DNA from: UBA2365 sp964594045
Lineage (GTDB): Bacteria; Bacteroidota; Bacteroidia; Chitinophagales; Saprospiraceae
DNA length: 64,000 bases
Assembly: GCA_964594045.1 (NCBI GenBank)
Contig: CAZQKR010000021.1
Location: 11,406 to 75,405 of the forward strand
Direction: 5' to 3'
The notes beneath the pieces were generated by a model that saw only the letters and a program-made list of their open reading frames with translations, did not search any database and had not been told where the DNA came from. Positions 8,860 through 18,379 of this stretch are shown piece after piece (the stretch's first letter is position 1; each line of letters starts with the position of its first letter). The position numbers and the translations under genes were made by a program.

Positions 8860-10674
8860 TTAAAATCCTGAATTCTTATCTCCCTTACCGGAGGTTTTTT
8901 TGGAGGGTACACCATATGACTTTGTCCAATTCTTTACGGAAGGTGGCGCTTCCATATCTGTATCGGTCTCCCTACAAGTTCTGAATTCAACTCTTCTGTT
9001 CATGTAATGCTTCATTTCCAGTTCTTTGCCACTCTTCAGTTGATCATTTACTTCTTTGATCAATGGCATTTCTTCACCGCCAAACATCAATTTGAATCTT
9101 TCCCTGGGAATGCCGTAATTTTTAACCAAAAAGTCAATTGCTTCCTTTGCCCGGTTGTATGCCAACCGGTTGTTGTACTCATTTGAACTTCTGACATCTG
9201 TATGTCCGTATGCTGTTACACAAAGATCCGGATATTTCTCCATGACCTCTGCCACATGTTTGAGGTGTCCGTAATAAGCCGGCTTAATAGCAAATTTATC
9301 AAGGTCAAAATGTATCATAGGTAAAAACCAATCCATCTGCCCGGAATAAAATCCCATGGTTTTGCCTGGTGTTGCTATGCTGTCAGGAATCCCTCTGGAT
9401 TTAAACATGGCTTCAACTTCCGCTTTTGTGATACAACATTCCTTAATAATAGCCGCCTTTCCGGTTTCATCCACTTCCAGTCCGGGAGGAGAGAAAGGTT
9501 CTGCATCCATGTAGTCCGGAATTCCGTCACTATCGCTGTCCATCGTCACGCCTCTGTGGTCAACCACAGCACCGACAGGACTATTTGGTTCAAGATCAAG
9601 CATATCGACCACTCCGTCAGCATCTGTATCTGTAAGATCCAGGACTGGTCTTTGTTTCAATTCTGAAATATCATTGTATGCACCATCCAGCGGATTCAAC
9701 CAATACAATGGTTCGCTCCGTTTACTCAGGTTACCCAGATTGATCGCCAGTCTGAGATTGGTATAATGTGGTATGTCAAGGTTATTTGTCTGATCATAAG
9801 CGCTCCGGAATTTTATTCCATCCAGGTAATCATTATCAGAAACCAATACCATGTGTTCAAGACTTACATTCACCCTTTTACTCAGCTTCCGGGAAATTCC
9901 GGTACCACCCGTGAAAAGGAAATGAATATTGTATTGATCATTCACCCGGTAAATACCTCTCAGTTTATAACCCTCTGTTTCGTATTCACCATCATACTTA
10001 TTATCAACTTCCTTCTTGATCATGATACGTTCAGATCTGATGTTGTGATCGAGTCCCATATCCAAAATGGAGTTTACATCGTATGGATTCCCATTGGGTC
10101 CAAATAGGTCCATCATCACTCGGTGAGTATCAAAACCACCTCCCAGTACAAGATACCAGTTCCAGGTATTACTTTCCTTGTGGAACAGAATATTTCCAAT
10201 ATTCAGTACCCCCTGAACCGCACCATAAGCGTACTGGGTTTTGGATCTCGGAAACCAGCCCGGCATGTTTTGATAGCGGTTGAATACCGGTTCAACCAGC
10301 CCTCCACCCTGTTCCTGATGCTTCCACAACTGCGCATCCACATGATACGCCTGTCCGTAGAAAAAATCACCGCGAATGGAAAAGGAATAAAACAATGATT
10401 TTCTGAGATGAAATCCAATACCAAAACCGCCCGGAGTTCTGGTATCAGAATCACCGTCAATAAAAAAGTGACCACCATGCAATCCCAGCTCCCATGCATC
10501 TTTCGGCTTTGCAGGATACTTGAGAAATCCTTTGCGCCATTTTTTATGCTGATCGGGGTCCTGAGTCATTTCATCTGTAATTTCCCTGGGGCCAAAATAA
10601 CCAAACTCACCCTGAGCCACTATCTTGACTCCGGCAAACAATAGGAAAATGAGTAAACTTATCCGATTAATCAT
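8860..10674 (-). CDS. OmpA-family outer-membrane protein with thrombospondin type 3 calcium repeats
   Basis: An outer-membrane protein of 604 residues from the chosen start. A signal peptide (MINRISLLIFLLFAGVKIVAQ) precedes a domain of about 330 residues that looks like a beta-barrel (many strands, conserved GFGIGFH). Next come two thrombospondin type 3-like Asp-rich repeats (DTDADGVVDMLD and DSDSDGIPDYMD) that should bind calcium. The C-terminal OmpA domain has the peptidoglycan-binding pattern AYGHTDVRSSNEYNNRLAYN. The start at 10674 is chosen over 10725 because the signal peptide begins there. This barrel-TSP3-OmpA layout is common in Bacteroidota, and a PorE-like or general cell-wall anchoring role is possible. 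A terminator hairpin follows the gene. Confidence 0.85.
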   Translation of the reverse strand: MINRISLLIFLLFAGVKIVAQGEFGYFGPREITDEMTQDPDQHKKWRKGFLKYPAKPKDAWELGLHGGHFFIDGDSDTRTPGGFGIGFHLRKSLFYSFSIRGDFFYGQAYHVDAQLWKHQEQGGGLVEPVFNRYQNMPGWFPRSKTQYAYGAVQGVLNIGNILFHKESNTWNWYLVLGGGFDTHRVMMDLFGPNGNPYDVNSILDMGLDHNIRSERIMIKKEVDNKYDGEYETEGYKLRGIYRVNDQYNIHFLFTGGTGISRKLSKRVNVSLEHMVLVSDNDYLDGIKFRSAYDQTNNLDIPHYTNLRLAINLGNLSKRSEPLYWLNPLDGAYNDISELKQRPVLDLTDTDADGVVDMLDLEPNSPVGAVVDHRGVTMDSDSDGIPDYMDAEPFSPPGLEVDETGKAAIIKECCITKAEVEAMFKSRGIPDSIATPGKTMGFYSGQMDWFLPMIHFDLDKFAIKPAYYGHLKHVAEVMEKYPDLCVTAYGHTDVRSSNEYNNRLAYNRAKEAIDFLVKNYGIPRERFKLMFGGEEMPLIKEVNDQLKSGKELEMKHYMNRRVEFRTCRETDTDMEAPPSVKNWTKSYGVPSKKTSGKGDKNSGF

Positions 10675-11182
10675 AAGATTAATTTTTTTATTACTTAATG
10701 ATAATAAATGAAAATACCGCATCATGTTTCTTGCTAAAACAAGATGAAGCAGGTAGATTCTATTTATAGTTCAGGTAATTGAAAAATAATTCCTAATGAT
10801 CCATACTAATATATAGTAACTAATCATTATACATAAGTCTACTGTATGAATTATTTTACAAATATAGATATTTTTTAATATATAAGTGCATTTTACTGAT
10901 AAAATTTAAATTTTAACAAATTTTAACCAAGAAAAAGGGATTTGCACGGCTTGTTTGTACAATTTTATGAAATTTTCAGCGCCGGACCATGCTGATCTAC
11001 CTTTAAAAAAAACATGAATGTACCTACATCCTTTTCCCACAGCTTTTGTTGCTTATCCAGGTCAATATTTCCTGTGCAAAAGTCAGCATTTCAGTTGCAA
11101 ATACATTCTGGAGACAAAAACTGTAGCCAACAAATTAATTTTATTTTTAATATATAATGTATATTTGTTTCAAATTTGAACT
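10675..11182. other. 508-bp divergent intergenic region
   Basis: Separates the OmpA-like gene (minus) from the ureohydrolase-fold gene (plus) and must hold both promoters. A TAnnTTTG-type -7 element, TATATTTG, lies at 11160-11167, only 15 bp before the plus-strand ATG, but no TTG stands at the right distance upstream. The centre is very AT-rich. No gene is seen. Confidence 0.5.
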
Positions 11183-12220
11183 ATGTACGACAATTGGTTT
11201 ACAGAATCTGAAGTTTTTCAAACGGAATATACTGACAGGAATAGTATAGGTTATCAGATCAACAGGGAACCTGAAGGTTTTCTTGAGATCGGCCAGCAGG
11301 TCGCACTCATCGGACTGGATCCAGAGATCGCTGATGCCATAAGAAGGGATCTGTTTCGATGTTCGTTCAATTTTTCCAGATTGCAGTTCTTTGATTTTGG
11401 AAATATTCGCAAAAATACACCAGAGTTCATGGCTCAGCTATTCGCTGAATTGGACGCCAAGAAAATGAATCTGATCATATTGGGCGCTGATAATCAGTTT
11501 ACCAAAACGATAACAAGACTCATTTCTGCACAGGAAAACATTGCCGTCATCGGGAAAACGATGGATTCGCTGACAGAGTTTGACACCCTCAGTGATCTGA
11601 TCGGGAATCAATATATTGAAAAGATCAAACTCATCGCCTTTCAGAGTCATCTGGTGCATCAACACGAGATCAACCGTCCTAAAATGAATCAATCTATGAG
11701 TCTTGGATCTCTGCGCAACAATATGAGAGATGCCGAACCCACGCTTAGGGATGTGAGTCTGACCGCTTTTGAATTGAGCAGTATACGTTATGGCGAGATT
11801 CCTGGTATACCGGGTACAACACCAAGCGGACTGAGTTCGGAAGAAGCCTGCCAGTTGATGAAATACATCGGCCTCAACCCACTGAGAAATAAACTTTGGA
11901 TCCAGGGTTACAATCCAAAATATGATTTTCATCACCAGGGTGCCAAAATGGTGAGTCAATTGGTGTGGTATTACCTGGAAGGTCTGGATCAGATGGTCAA
12001 TGAACAACCGGACAGGAAATTCCTCACACAATATACGGTGGCAATGTCCGATTATCAGATCAACCTGAATTTCTGGAAAAGTGAGATTTCAGGAAGATGG
12101 TGGGTTGAAGTTCCGCTTAAAGATGGTGAACCTTATCTATTACCCTGTTCATTTATGGATTACAAGATCGCATGCAATGATGAAATGCCCAAAAGGATCA
12201 TGAACGAATTGAGCCTTTAG
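11183..12220 (+). CDS. Arginase/formimidoylglutamase-fold protein lacking metal-binding residues
   Basis: A 345-residue protein with the outline of the ureohydrolase (arginase/agmatinase/formimidoylglutamase) fold. LIILGADNQFTKTITRL (about 94-110) stands where active enzymes have the GGDHS motif. ELSSIRYGEIPGIPGTTPSGLSSEE (about 200-225, in part) stands where they have the SxDxD motif. The histidine and aspartates that hold the two manganese ions are therefore absent, and ureohydrolase activity is not expected. The C-terminal 60 residues (GRWWVEVP, SFMDYKIACNDEMP) match an extension I associate with Bacteroidota members. It is convergent with murF (6 bp apart). Function unknown; a structural or regulatory role is the best guess. 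Confidence 0.65.
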   Translation: MYDNWFTESEVFQTEYTDRNSIGYQINREPEGFLEIGQQVALIGLDPEIADAIRRDLFRCSFNFSRLQFFDFGNIRKNTPEFMAQLFAELDAKKMNLIILGADNQFTKTITRLISAQENIAVIGKTMDSLTEFDTLSDLIGNQYIEKIKLIAFQSHLVHQHEINRPKMNQSMSLGSLRNNMRDAEPTLRDVSLTAFELSSIRYGEIPGIPGTTPSGLSSEEACQLMKYIGLNPLRNKLWIQGYNPKYDFHHQGAKMVSQLVWYYLEGLDQMVNEQPDRKFLTQYTVAMSDYQINLNFWKSEISGRWWVEVPLKDGEPYLLPCSFMDYKIACNDEMPKRIMNELSL

Positions 12221-12226
12221 GTAAAA

Positions 12227-13564
12227 TCAGGATCTGGCAAAAATGCCGGGGAAAATGCGTTCCAAAGCAATTCCTCTTGAACCTTTTACCAGGATCATCA
12301 ATTGTTTTGCATTTTTTTGCTCCACAAATTCTTTAGCCTCCAGTGTATCAGTAAAAAAATGGAGTTCCGGAAGCTCTAAACCCAAAGATTTTTTTGCTGC
12401 TCCAAATTCGGTTCCTACGAAAACAGCCTCAAGATCCTTTTGTTCAGAAACCCATTTGATCACTTTCTCATGCTCAGCCACAGAGTCAGCACCCAATTCC
12501 AGCATATCACCCAGTATGACCAGTTTTTCTCCTTCATGTCTGACAGAAATGAAGTGTCTGAGGGCTTCTGCCATGGATGACGGATTGGCATTGTAAGCAT
12601 CCATAATGATGTCGTTACCATTATTTGTATCCCTGACCATCTGTGATCTGTTACTCCGGGGAATATACCGGCGAATCCCTTCGGCAATAAGCTCAGGTTC
12701 CAGACCAAAGTAATCTCCTATCTTGATCGCGTTTACCAGATTAGCAAAATTGTAATTACCATATAATTGGGTGTCCACTTCGATTTTCCTTCCTCCTATC
12801 GTTATGATCTCTATCGTCAAAAAGGGAAAATCATTTTTCAGACTGACCGCCTTGACCTGATCGCCTTTCATGTCCACGGCTGTATAATCCATCCATTCAG
12901 CCTTCTTCATCTGTATAAAATATGGTTTTTTGTGGAGTGATTCCGGAAATAAAACTTTCCCTCCATGATCATCCAGGAATCGGTACAGTTCACTTTTTGC
13001 GATCATGACGCCTTCGAGTGAGCCGAACCCTTCAAGATGTGCGGCACCAACATTGGTTATGATCCCTATGTCCGGGCACGAAATTCCTGCCAGCAGTTCT
13101 ATTTCCCCTTTTCCGCTGGCCCCCATTTCGATGATGGCCAACTGATGTTCCGGCTTGATTTTCAACAAGGTTAGTGGTACACCGATATGATTATTGAGGT
13201 TACCTTCCGTTGCCAGTGTCCTGAATTTTCCGGACAGCACGGAGGCAAACAACTCTTTAGTCGTGGTTTTGCCGTTGGAACCTGTGATACCGACAAAAGG
13301 GATCTTCAGTTTTTGCCTGTACTGCCTGGCCAATTCCTGCAAACCCGACAGTACATTTTCAACCAGGATATATCGATCGTCCCTGCATACAGATGGGTCA
13401 TCAACTACAGCAAACAGAGCTCCTTCATCCAATGCACGGGATGCAAACAGATTTCCGTTGAAATTTTCTCCCCTGATGGCAAAAAACATTTGTCCGGGTT
13501 TTATTATCCGGGAATCTGTTGAGACTCCGGAGCACAACAAGAATTTTTCCAGTAGTGATTCCAT
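12227..13564 (-). CDS. murF: UDP-N-acetylmuramoyl-tripeptide--D-alanyl-D-alanine ligase MurF
   Basis: Cytoplasmic ligase adding D-Ala-D-Ala to the UDP-MurNAc-tripeptide, the last cytoplasmic step before the lipid-linked stages of peptidoglycan synthesis. It has 445 residues, a normal length. The N-terminal substrate domain contains STDSR (about 15-19). The ATP P-loop is GITGSNGKTTTKE (92-104). Further Mur ligase motifs are EMGASGKGEIE, NVGAAHLEGFGS and DAYNANPSSMAEAL. It lies downstream of gldJ on the same strand, an order I recall from other Bacteroidota. A terminator-like hairpin in the 272-bp gap argues for its own promoter. Confidence 0.95.
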   Translation of the reverse strand: MESLLEKFLLCSGVSTDSRIIKPGQMFFAIRGENFNGNLFASRALDEGALFAVVDDPSVCRDDRYILVENVLSGLQELARQYRQKLKIPFVGITGSNGKTTTKELFASVLSGKFRTLATEGNLNNHIGVPLTLLKIKPEHQLAIIEMGASGKGEIELLAGISCPDIGIITNVGAAHLEGFGSLEGVMIAKSELYRFLDDHGGKVLFPESLHKKPYFIQMKKAEWMDYTAVDMKGDQVKAVSLKNDFPFLTIEIITIGGRKIEVDTQLYGNYNFANLVNAIKIGDYFGLEPELIAEGIRRYIPRSNRSQMVRDTNNGNDIIMDAYNANPSSMAEALRHFISVRHEGEKLVILGDMLELGADSVAEHEKVIKWVSEQKDLEAVFVGTEFGAAKKSLGLELPELHFFTDTLEAKEFVEQKNAKQLMILVKGSRGIALERIFPGIFARS

Positions 13565-13780
13565 AAATTTCCAATATTTAATTTGAAAGTAAAAATAGAT
13601 ATAAATTATTATAATTCGTAATTATTCAGGATGATAGGGTATTAGAACAAGTATTATCTTTCATTTCGTTATTGGAAAACATGAATTGCAAAGATTTTTT
13701 CAAAATTAATACCGGACTGACGAACGGATTTTAACACCCGGTAAAAGTTCAGAAAAGCAATCAGGTCAAGATCTGGCACA

Positions 13781-13815
13781 AAAAAAACCCGGCAACATCA
13801 AAGACTGCCGGGTTT
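13781..13815 (-). terminator. Intrinsic terminator downstream of gldJ
   Basis: A 10-bp stem (AAACCCGGCA at 13785-13794 with TGCCGGGTTT at 13806-13815) and an 11-nt loop begin 22 bp past the gldJ stop. On the minus strand the stem runs into eight T. The element separates gldJ from murF. Confidence 0.85.
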
Positions 13816-13836
13816 AAATTTTTTCACCTTAAAAAA

Positions 13837-15330
13837 CTATTTGTATCTTCTTTCAGTTTGTCTGATCTTTCCAAAATTCTGACCCTGAACATCTTCGTTT
13901 CCTGTTGGGCCACCAACCCTTACCATAGCACATCTGAAACCTATCGTTCTGCTGGTAGCATCTTCATCCTTGAATCTTCTGGATCCCGGTGAAAGCCAGT
14001 ACAATCTGTCTGCCCATGAACCGCCTTTAACCACTCTGGATTGATCGTTGACCAGTGAACTCTTTCCATAACCATAAGTAACGAATTCATCATCACCATC
14101 CTTGTAATTGATGACATCACCCTTTCTGTAGTTCTCACGTCTGATGAGTGTGCTGTCCTCAACATACTTATACTGAAGTCTTCCCAGGCTGTCCTTTTCG
14201 ATCGGATTTCCGTTTTCATCCTGGATCATTTCACGGTATTTATTTCCTCTGAACGGGTTCAGATCGTGGTTTTCAGCATCTCTGAGTGTTGTGCTGGTCA
14301 TATCCCTGAATACGTCCTGCACCCACTCGCTAACGTTTCCAGCCATGTGGTACAAACCATAATCATTTGGAAGATATGATCTCACAGGAGCAGGAATAGA
14401 TGCAGCATCGTTCAAACGACCTGCCATACCCATGTAATCCCCGCCTGACCTTTTGAAGTTGGCCATCATTTTACCCTGGTGCTGATCTCTTCTCTTATAT
14501 CTTGCAGTTGAACCATCCCATGGATAGATCCTTCTGTCTGTTACAAGTTCATCCTTTGAAGGAGCCTGTTTTCCGATAAGGCCTAAAGCGGCATATTCCC
14601 ACTCTGCCTCTGTGGGCAATCTGTATTCAGGCAGTAATATACCATCCTCGAATCTTACGGGACGTTCACCGCCAGTCACCAGATCAGGATAGTTTTTACG
14701 TACGTTGCCTGTATATTGACCTGCCAGATAAGTTTTGGTAGTGAATACATCTGAATCTTTCTGATCCGGATTGGGATTAAGGATACCCTTTTCAATGAGC
14801 AACATCTCATTTACACGGTCACCTCTCCATGCTGCATAATCTGAAGCCTGTTTCCAGGAAACACCAACCACAGGATAATCATCATAGGATGGGTGTCTGA
14901 GGTATGTTTCAACATATGGCTCATTGTATGCCAGTTCTTCTCTCCATACCAGTGTATCAGGCAAGGCGTTTTTGTAAACCTCCGGGTAAGAAACATAAGC
15001 ATTTTTCAACCAGTGAAGATAATGTCTGTATGAATGGTTGGAAACCTCAGTTTCATCCATATAGAAAGAAGAGACAGTGACCCTTCTTGGTATATTGTTC
15101 CACTCATAAATGACATCCTGCTCAGTCAATCCCATATTGAAAGTACCACCTTCAATCAAAACAAGATTGGGACCTTCAATCTGTCCTTCATAATTGATTT
15201 TTTCATATCCGCCCCATTGAGGGTCATTCAAATGCCAGCCGGTGGCATCTGCTCTTTCTGCCTGTTTTGTGCATGAAGCCATCGCAAAAACAAACACAAG
15301 TAATAATACAAAATACCTCATAAGATTCAT
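13837..15330 (-). CDS. gldJ: Gliding/T9SS-associated lipoprotein GldJ
   Basis: A 497-residue lipoprotein related to formylglycine-generating (SUMF1) proteins. GldJ is required for gliding and for stable GldK/type IX secretion complexes in Flavobacterium. A signal peptide with lipobox AMASC places the lipidated Cys at residue 20. GWHLNDPQWGGYE (about 31-43) is the GldJ-type opening; GldK proteins differ there. The SUMF1-like domain follows: LIEGGTFNMG, SFYMDETEVSN, LPDTLVWR, YPVVGVSW, WRGDRVNE, RLPTEAEWEYAA, KGGSWADRLYW and the end GFRCAM. The start at 15330 is preferred to the ATG at 15393 because the signal peptide begins there. A strong terminator follows the gene. Confidence 0.88.
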   Translation of the reverse strand: MNLMRYFVLLLVFVFAMASCTKQAERADATGWHLNDPQWGGYEKINYEGQIEGPNLVLIEGGTFNMGLTEQDVIYEWNNIPRRVTVSSFYMDETEVSNHSYRHYLHWLKNAYVSYPEVYKNALPDTLVWREELAYNEPYVETYLRHPSYDDYPVVGVSWKQASDYAAWRGDRVNEMLLIEKGILNPNPDQKDSDVFTTKTYLAGQYTGNVRKNYPDLVTGGERPVRFEDGILLPEYRLPTEAEWEYAALGLIGKQAPSKDELVTDRRIYPWDGSTARYKRRDQHQGKMMANFKRSGGDYMGMAGRLNDAASIPAPVRSYLPNDYGLYHMAGNVSEWVQDVFRDMTSTTLRDAENHDLNPFRGNKYREMIQDENGNPIEKDSLGRLQYKYVEDSTLIRRENYRKGDVINYKDGDDEFVTYGYGKSSLVNDQSRVVKGGSWADRLYWLSPGSRRFKDEDATSRTIGFRCAMVRVGGPTGNEDVQGQNFGKIRQTERRYK

Positions 15331-15617
15331 TGTTAGTAAATTTTGATATAGATCGTCATAAACACGGCATACCTCCAAACATGCTGTTTGCACCTGTCAG
15401 TTGAACGCCATAATCACTAAAAAAAATATTTTCTAATTAATCTTTAAATGCAATTACCGGTCAAAAGTAAAAACATTCTTAAATAAAACTTCCTTTCTCT
15501 GATATTATTATTTTAATGAGCTGTTTCATTAAAAATAAAAACGAAAAAAATATCATCAAAATTCAACGGCCAAATATAATCAAAAAAAACTTTCTGCAAT
15601 ATTTATACCGAAATTTA

Positions 15618-16625
15618 TTACCTGAAAGCTTCAAAACAATCACTATATCTGAATGGTGGTTTGAACAAAGTGGATTTATCAAAATTGATCACCACTCCCA
15701 GTTCATGGCTTCCACCTGTGTTTTGAGCCAGACCGGATATGGTCAGATCGTAGCTGTAAGCGATCCTGAACATGCCATATTGCACTCCGATACTTGTCAA
15801 AACCGCATCCGGATGTTCAAACCAGTATCTGTAACCTATTCCTGCATAAATTGTGCCTATATTGCCTAAAAGCTGAAAATTGAGCTGATTTATTTTGCCC
15901 TGACCAGAAAAAAGTATGGCAGGACTTAAAAAATACCTGTTGCCCAGATTGATCTGAGTTCCTGCAATCAAATGATGCCGCACCGGCAAACCGGCTGTAT
16001 AAGTTTCCTGGCTTTCGGTAAAACCAACATCTGGTGTATTGGCATGATGGATGGAATAGCCAACATACACAAGTTCGGAATAATACATCAAACCGGCTCT
16101 CAGATCCGGACGAAAAACGGTCAGCACTTCCGGCTTGACCTCCAGACTGCTCAGTTCTGGCAAATAACCCTTTACTGCATCGATCTGATCCGAAAAAATC
16201 AGTTTTTCCCAGTTGAGCCGTCGCTGGATCATCCCCAAACTCAGTCCGAGTTTAAGGTAATGCCCTTTAGTGATCTCAAGCCTGTATGCGATCACTACTT
16301 CCAGATTGAGCGTATTCAAGATACCTGCACCTGCATTGTCCTGCTGGACAAAAGCACCTACCCCGATCCTGTTTCTGTGCAAAAACTGGTCATAGCTCAG
16401 ACTGAAAGTGTTATAGGCAAACCCGGCTGATGGCCACTGTATCCTTGAATTGAGGTGTATTTTGGGGGCAAAGGTGGTCCCGGCAAGTGCAGGACTGATC
16501 TGCAGTGGATTGTGGTAAAACTGTGTAAACACCGGATCCTGGCCATAGCCCGGGAGCCATAAAATCAGTTTGAAGACCGAAATGATGATCAAAAATCTGA
16601 AATATTTCTGGTATTTAAACAGCAT
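15618..16625 (-). CDS. PorP/SprF family type IX secretion membrane protein
   Basis: A 335-residue outer-membrane beta-barrel protein. The family signature directly follows the signal peptide: GQDPVFTQFYHNPLQISPALAGT (in part at about 27-46). PorP/SprF proteins bind the PorE or type B sorting-domain partners of the type IX system and help cargo or adhesins reach the surface. The start at 16625 (MLFKYQKYFRF) is chosen because the hydrophobic signal segment begins there, rather than at the ATG at 16682. The gene lies upstream of gldJ on the same strand but 287 bp away. No SprB-like giant adhesin gene is adjacent, so its exact partner is unknown. Confidence 0.85.
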   Translation of the reverse strand: MLFKYQKYFRFLIIISVFKLILWLPGYGQDPVFTQFYHNPLQISPALAGTTFAPKIHLNSRIQWPSAGFAYNTFSLSYDQFLHRNRIGVGAFVQQDNAGAGILNTLNLEVVIAYRLEITKGHYLKLGLSLGMIQRRLNWEKLIFSDQIDAVKGYLPELSSLEVKPEVLTVFRPDLRAGLMYYSELVYVGYSIHHANTPDVGFTESQETYTAGLPVRHHLIAGTQINLGNRYFLSPAILFSGQGKINQLNFQLLGNIGTIYAGIGYRYWFEHPDAVLTSIGVQYGMFRIAYSYDLTISGLAQNTGGSHELGVVINFDKSTLFKPPFRYSDCFEAFR

Positions 16626-16754
16626 CAACCTGCATGTAAATTCATTAATCCTGATTCGACCTGACTTAGGTCGATATTTCACAGCTTCCCTGCATCTTCT
16701 ATAGCATCACAACAAACATCCTGAAAAAAAACTTCTAAAGCAAAAAACAGCTAA

Positions 16755-18296
16755 TCACAAAGGTATATTACCATGCTTTTTGGAAGGGATCTGGTCCTTC
16801 TTATTTTCCAGCATGGCGAATCCCTTGATCAGTTTACGCCGGGTCTCGCGGGGCAAGATCACTTCATCGATAAAGCCTCTTCCTGCTGCCCCGTAAGGAT
16901 GCGCAAATTTCTCGGCATATTCCTGTTCCTTCTCCCTCAACTTAGCTTCCTTGTCCTCAGCAGACTGTATTTCATTCCTGAAAATGATCTCCGATGCTCC
17001 TTTGGCCCCCATAACGGCAATCTCAGCCGAAGGCCAGGCAAAATTGAGATCAGCTCCAATGTGTTTTGAATTCATCACGTCATAAGCACCGCCATAAGCC
17101 TTGCGCGTGATGACTGTGATCCTGGGAACGGTCGCCTCACTGAAAGCATAGAGCAACTTAGCTCCATTGACGATGATGCCGTTCCACTCCTGATCCGTTC
17201 CGGGCAAAAATCCGGGAACATCCACAAAAACCAGCAATGGTATATTGAAACAATCACAGAATCGCACAAATCTCCCCCCTTTTCTGGAACTGTTGACATC
17301 CAAAACGCCAGCCAGACTGACCGGTTGATTGGCCACGATACCAATACTCCTTCCTGCAAGACGGGCAAAACCTACAACAATATTGTCTGCAAACATCTCG
17401 TGAATCTCAAAAAAACTGCCTTCATCCACTACTCCCCGGATCACATCCTTCATATCATAGGGTGTGTTGGTGTTGGCCGGTATGATCGAGTCCAGTTCAG
17501 GCCTGTTTTCATCCCCAAGCGTCACTTCCATTTTCGGTGTGACCGCAGCCCAGTTTTGGGGAATATAACCCAACAGCAGCTTGGTCTTTTCCAGCGCCTC
17601 AAAATCATTGGCTGCAGTAAGATGGGTGACCCCGGATTTTTCAGCATGCGTTTGTGCACCGCCCAGCTCTTCTGAACTGACATCTTCATTGGTCACCGTT
17701 TTCACCACATTCGGACCTGTAACAAACATGTATGAAGTGTGTTCCACCATAATGGTGAAATCAGTGATCGCAGGACTGTAAACCGCGCCTCCTGCACATG
17801 GTCCCATAATGACGGAAATCTGAGGAATGACACCTGAAGCAAGTGTATTGCGGTAAAAAATATCGGCATATCCACCAAGAGAAACCACACCTTCCTGTAT
17901 CCGCGCACCGCCTGAATCATTCAGTCCGATCAGAGGCGCTCCGTTTTTAATGGCGAGGTCCATGAGTTTAACGATCTTCTCAGCATGGGTTTCCGATAAC
18001 GAACCCCCAAACACCGTAAAATCCTGTGAAAAAACATACACCAGCCGACCGCCGATGGTTCCATAGCCGGTGACCACACCGTCTCCCAGAAACTTTGTTT
18101 TTTCCATCCCAAAATCGGTTGAACGGTGCTCTACAAACATTCCGATCTCCTCGAATGAACCTTCATCCAGCAAAACCGAAATCCGTTCCCGTGCAGTGAG
18201 TTTTTTGCTGGCATGCTGTTTTTCATTTCTGGCTTTCCCTCCGCCGAGGTTCGCTTCCGCTCTTCTCCGGTGAAGCAATTCGAATTTATCTGTCAT
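16755..18296 (-). CDS. Acyl-CoA carboxylase carboxyltransferase (beta) subunit, propionyl-CoA carboxylase type
   Basis: A 513-residue carboxyltransferase subunit transferring carboxyl from biotin to an acyl-CoA, usually propionyl-CoA, giving methylmalonyl-CoA. The two crotonase-fold halves are seen. The N-half has KLTARERISVLLDEGSFEE, GGSLSETHAEKI, GGARIQEGV and GPCAGGAVYSPA. The C-half has NQPVSLAGVLD, FVDVPGFLPGTDQE, AYGGAYDVM, WPSAEIAVMGAKGA and the end HGNIPL. Start 18296 is chosen because MTDKFELLHRRR is the conserved opening. The biotin carboxylase/carrier subunit is not in the window. The substrate could also be methylmalonyl- or another short acyl-CoA. Confidence 0.9.
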   Translation of the reverse strand: MTDKFELLHRRRAEANLGGGKARNEKQHASKKLTARERISVLLDEGSFEEIGMFVEHRSTDFGMEKTKFLGDGVVTGYGTIGGRLVYVFSQDFTVFGGSLSETHAEKIVKLMDLAIKNGAPLIGLNDSGGARIQEGVVSLGGYADIFYRNTLASGVIPQISVIMGPCAGGAVYSPAITDFTIMVEHTSYMFVTGPNVVKTVTNEDVSSEELGGAQTHAEKSGVTHLTAANDFEALEKTKLLLGYIPQNWAAVTPKMEVTLGDENRPELDSIIPANTNTPYDMKDVIRGVVDEGSFFEIHEMFADNIVVGFARLAGRSIGIVANQPVSLAGVLDVNSSRKGGRFVRFCDCFNIPLLVFVDVPGFLPGTDQEWNGIIVNGAKLLYAFSEATVPRITVITRKAYGGAYDVMNSKHIGADLNFAWPSAEIAVMGAKGASEIIFRNEIQSAEDKEAKLREKEQEYAEKFAHPYGAAGRGFIDEVILPRETRRKLIKGFAMLENKKDQIPSKKHGNIPL

Positions 18297-18379
18297 TGAA
18301 TTAGTTGATTTCGTTAATTTATGGCTAAAATACGCTTTCAAATCATAATTCAGGAAATTTGTCAGTCAAAGTGAACTGA

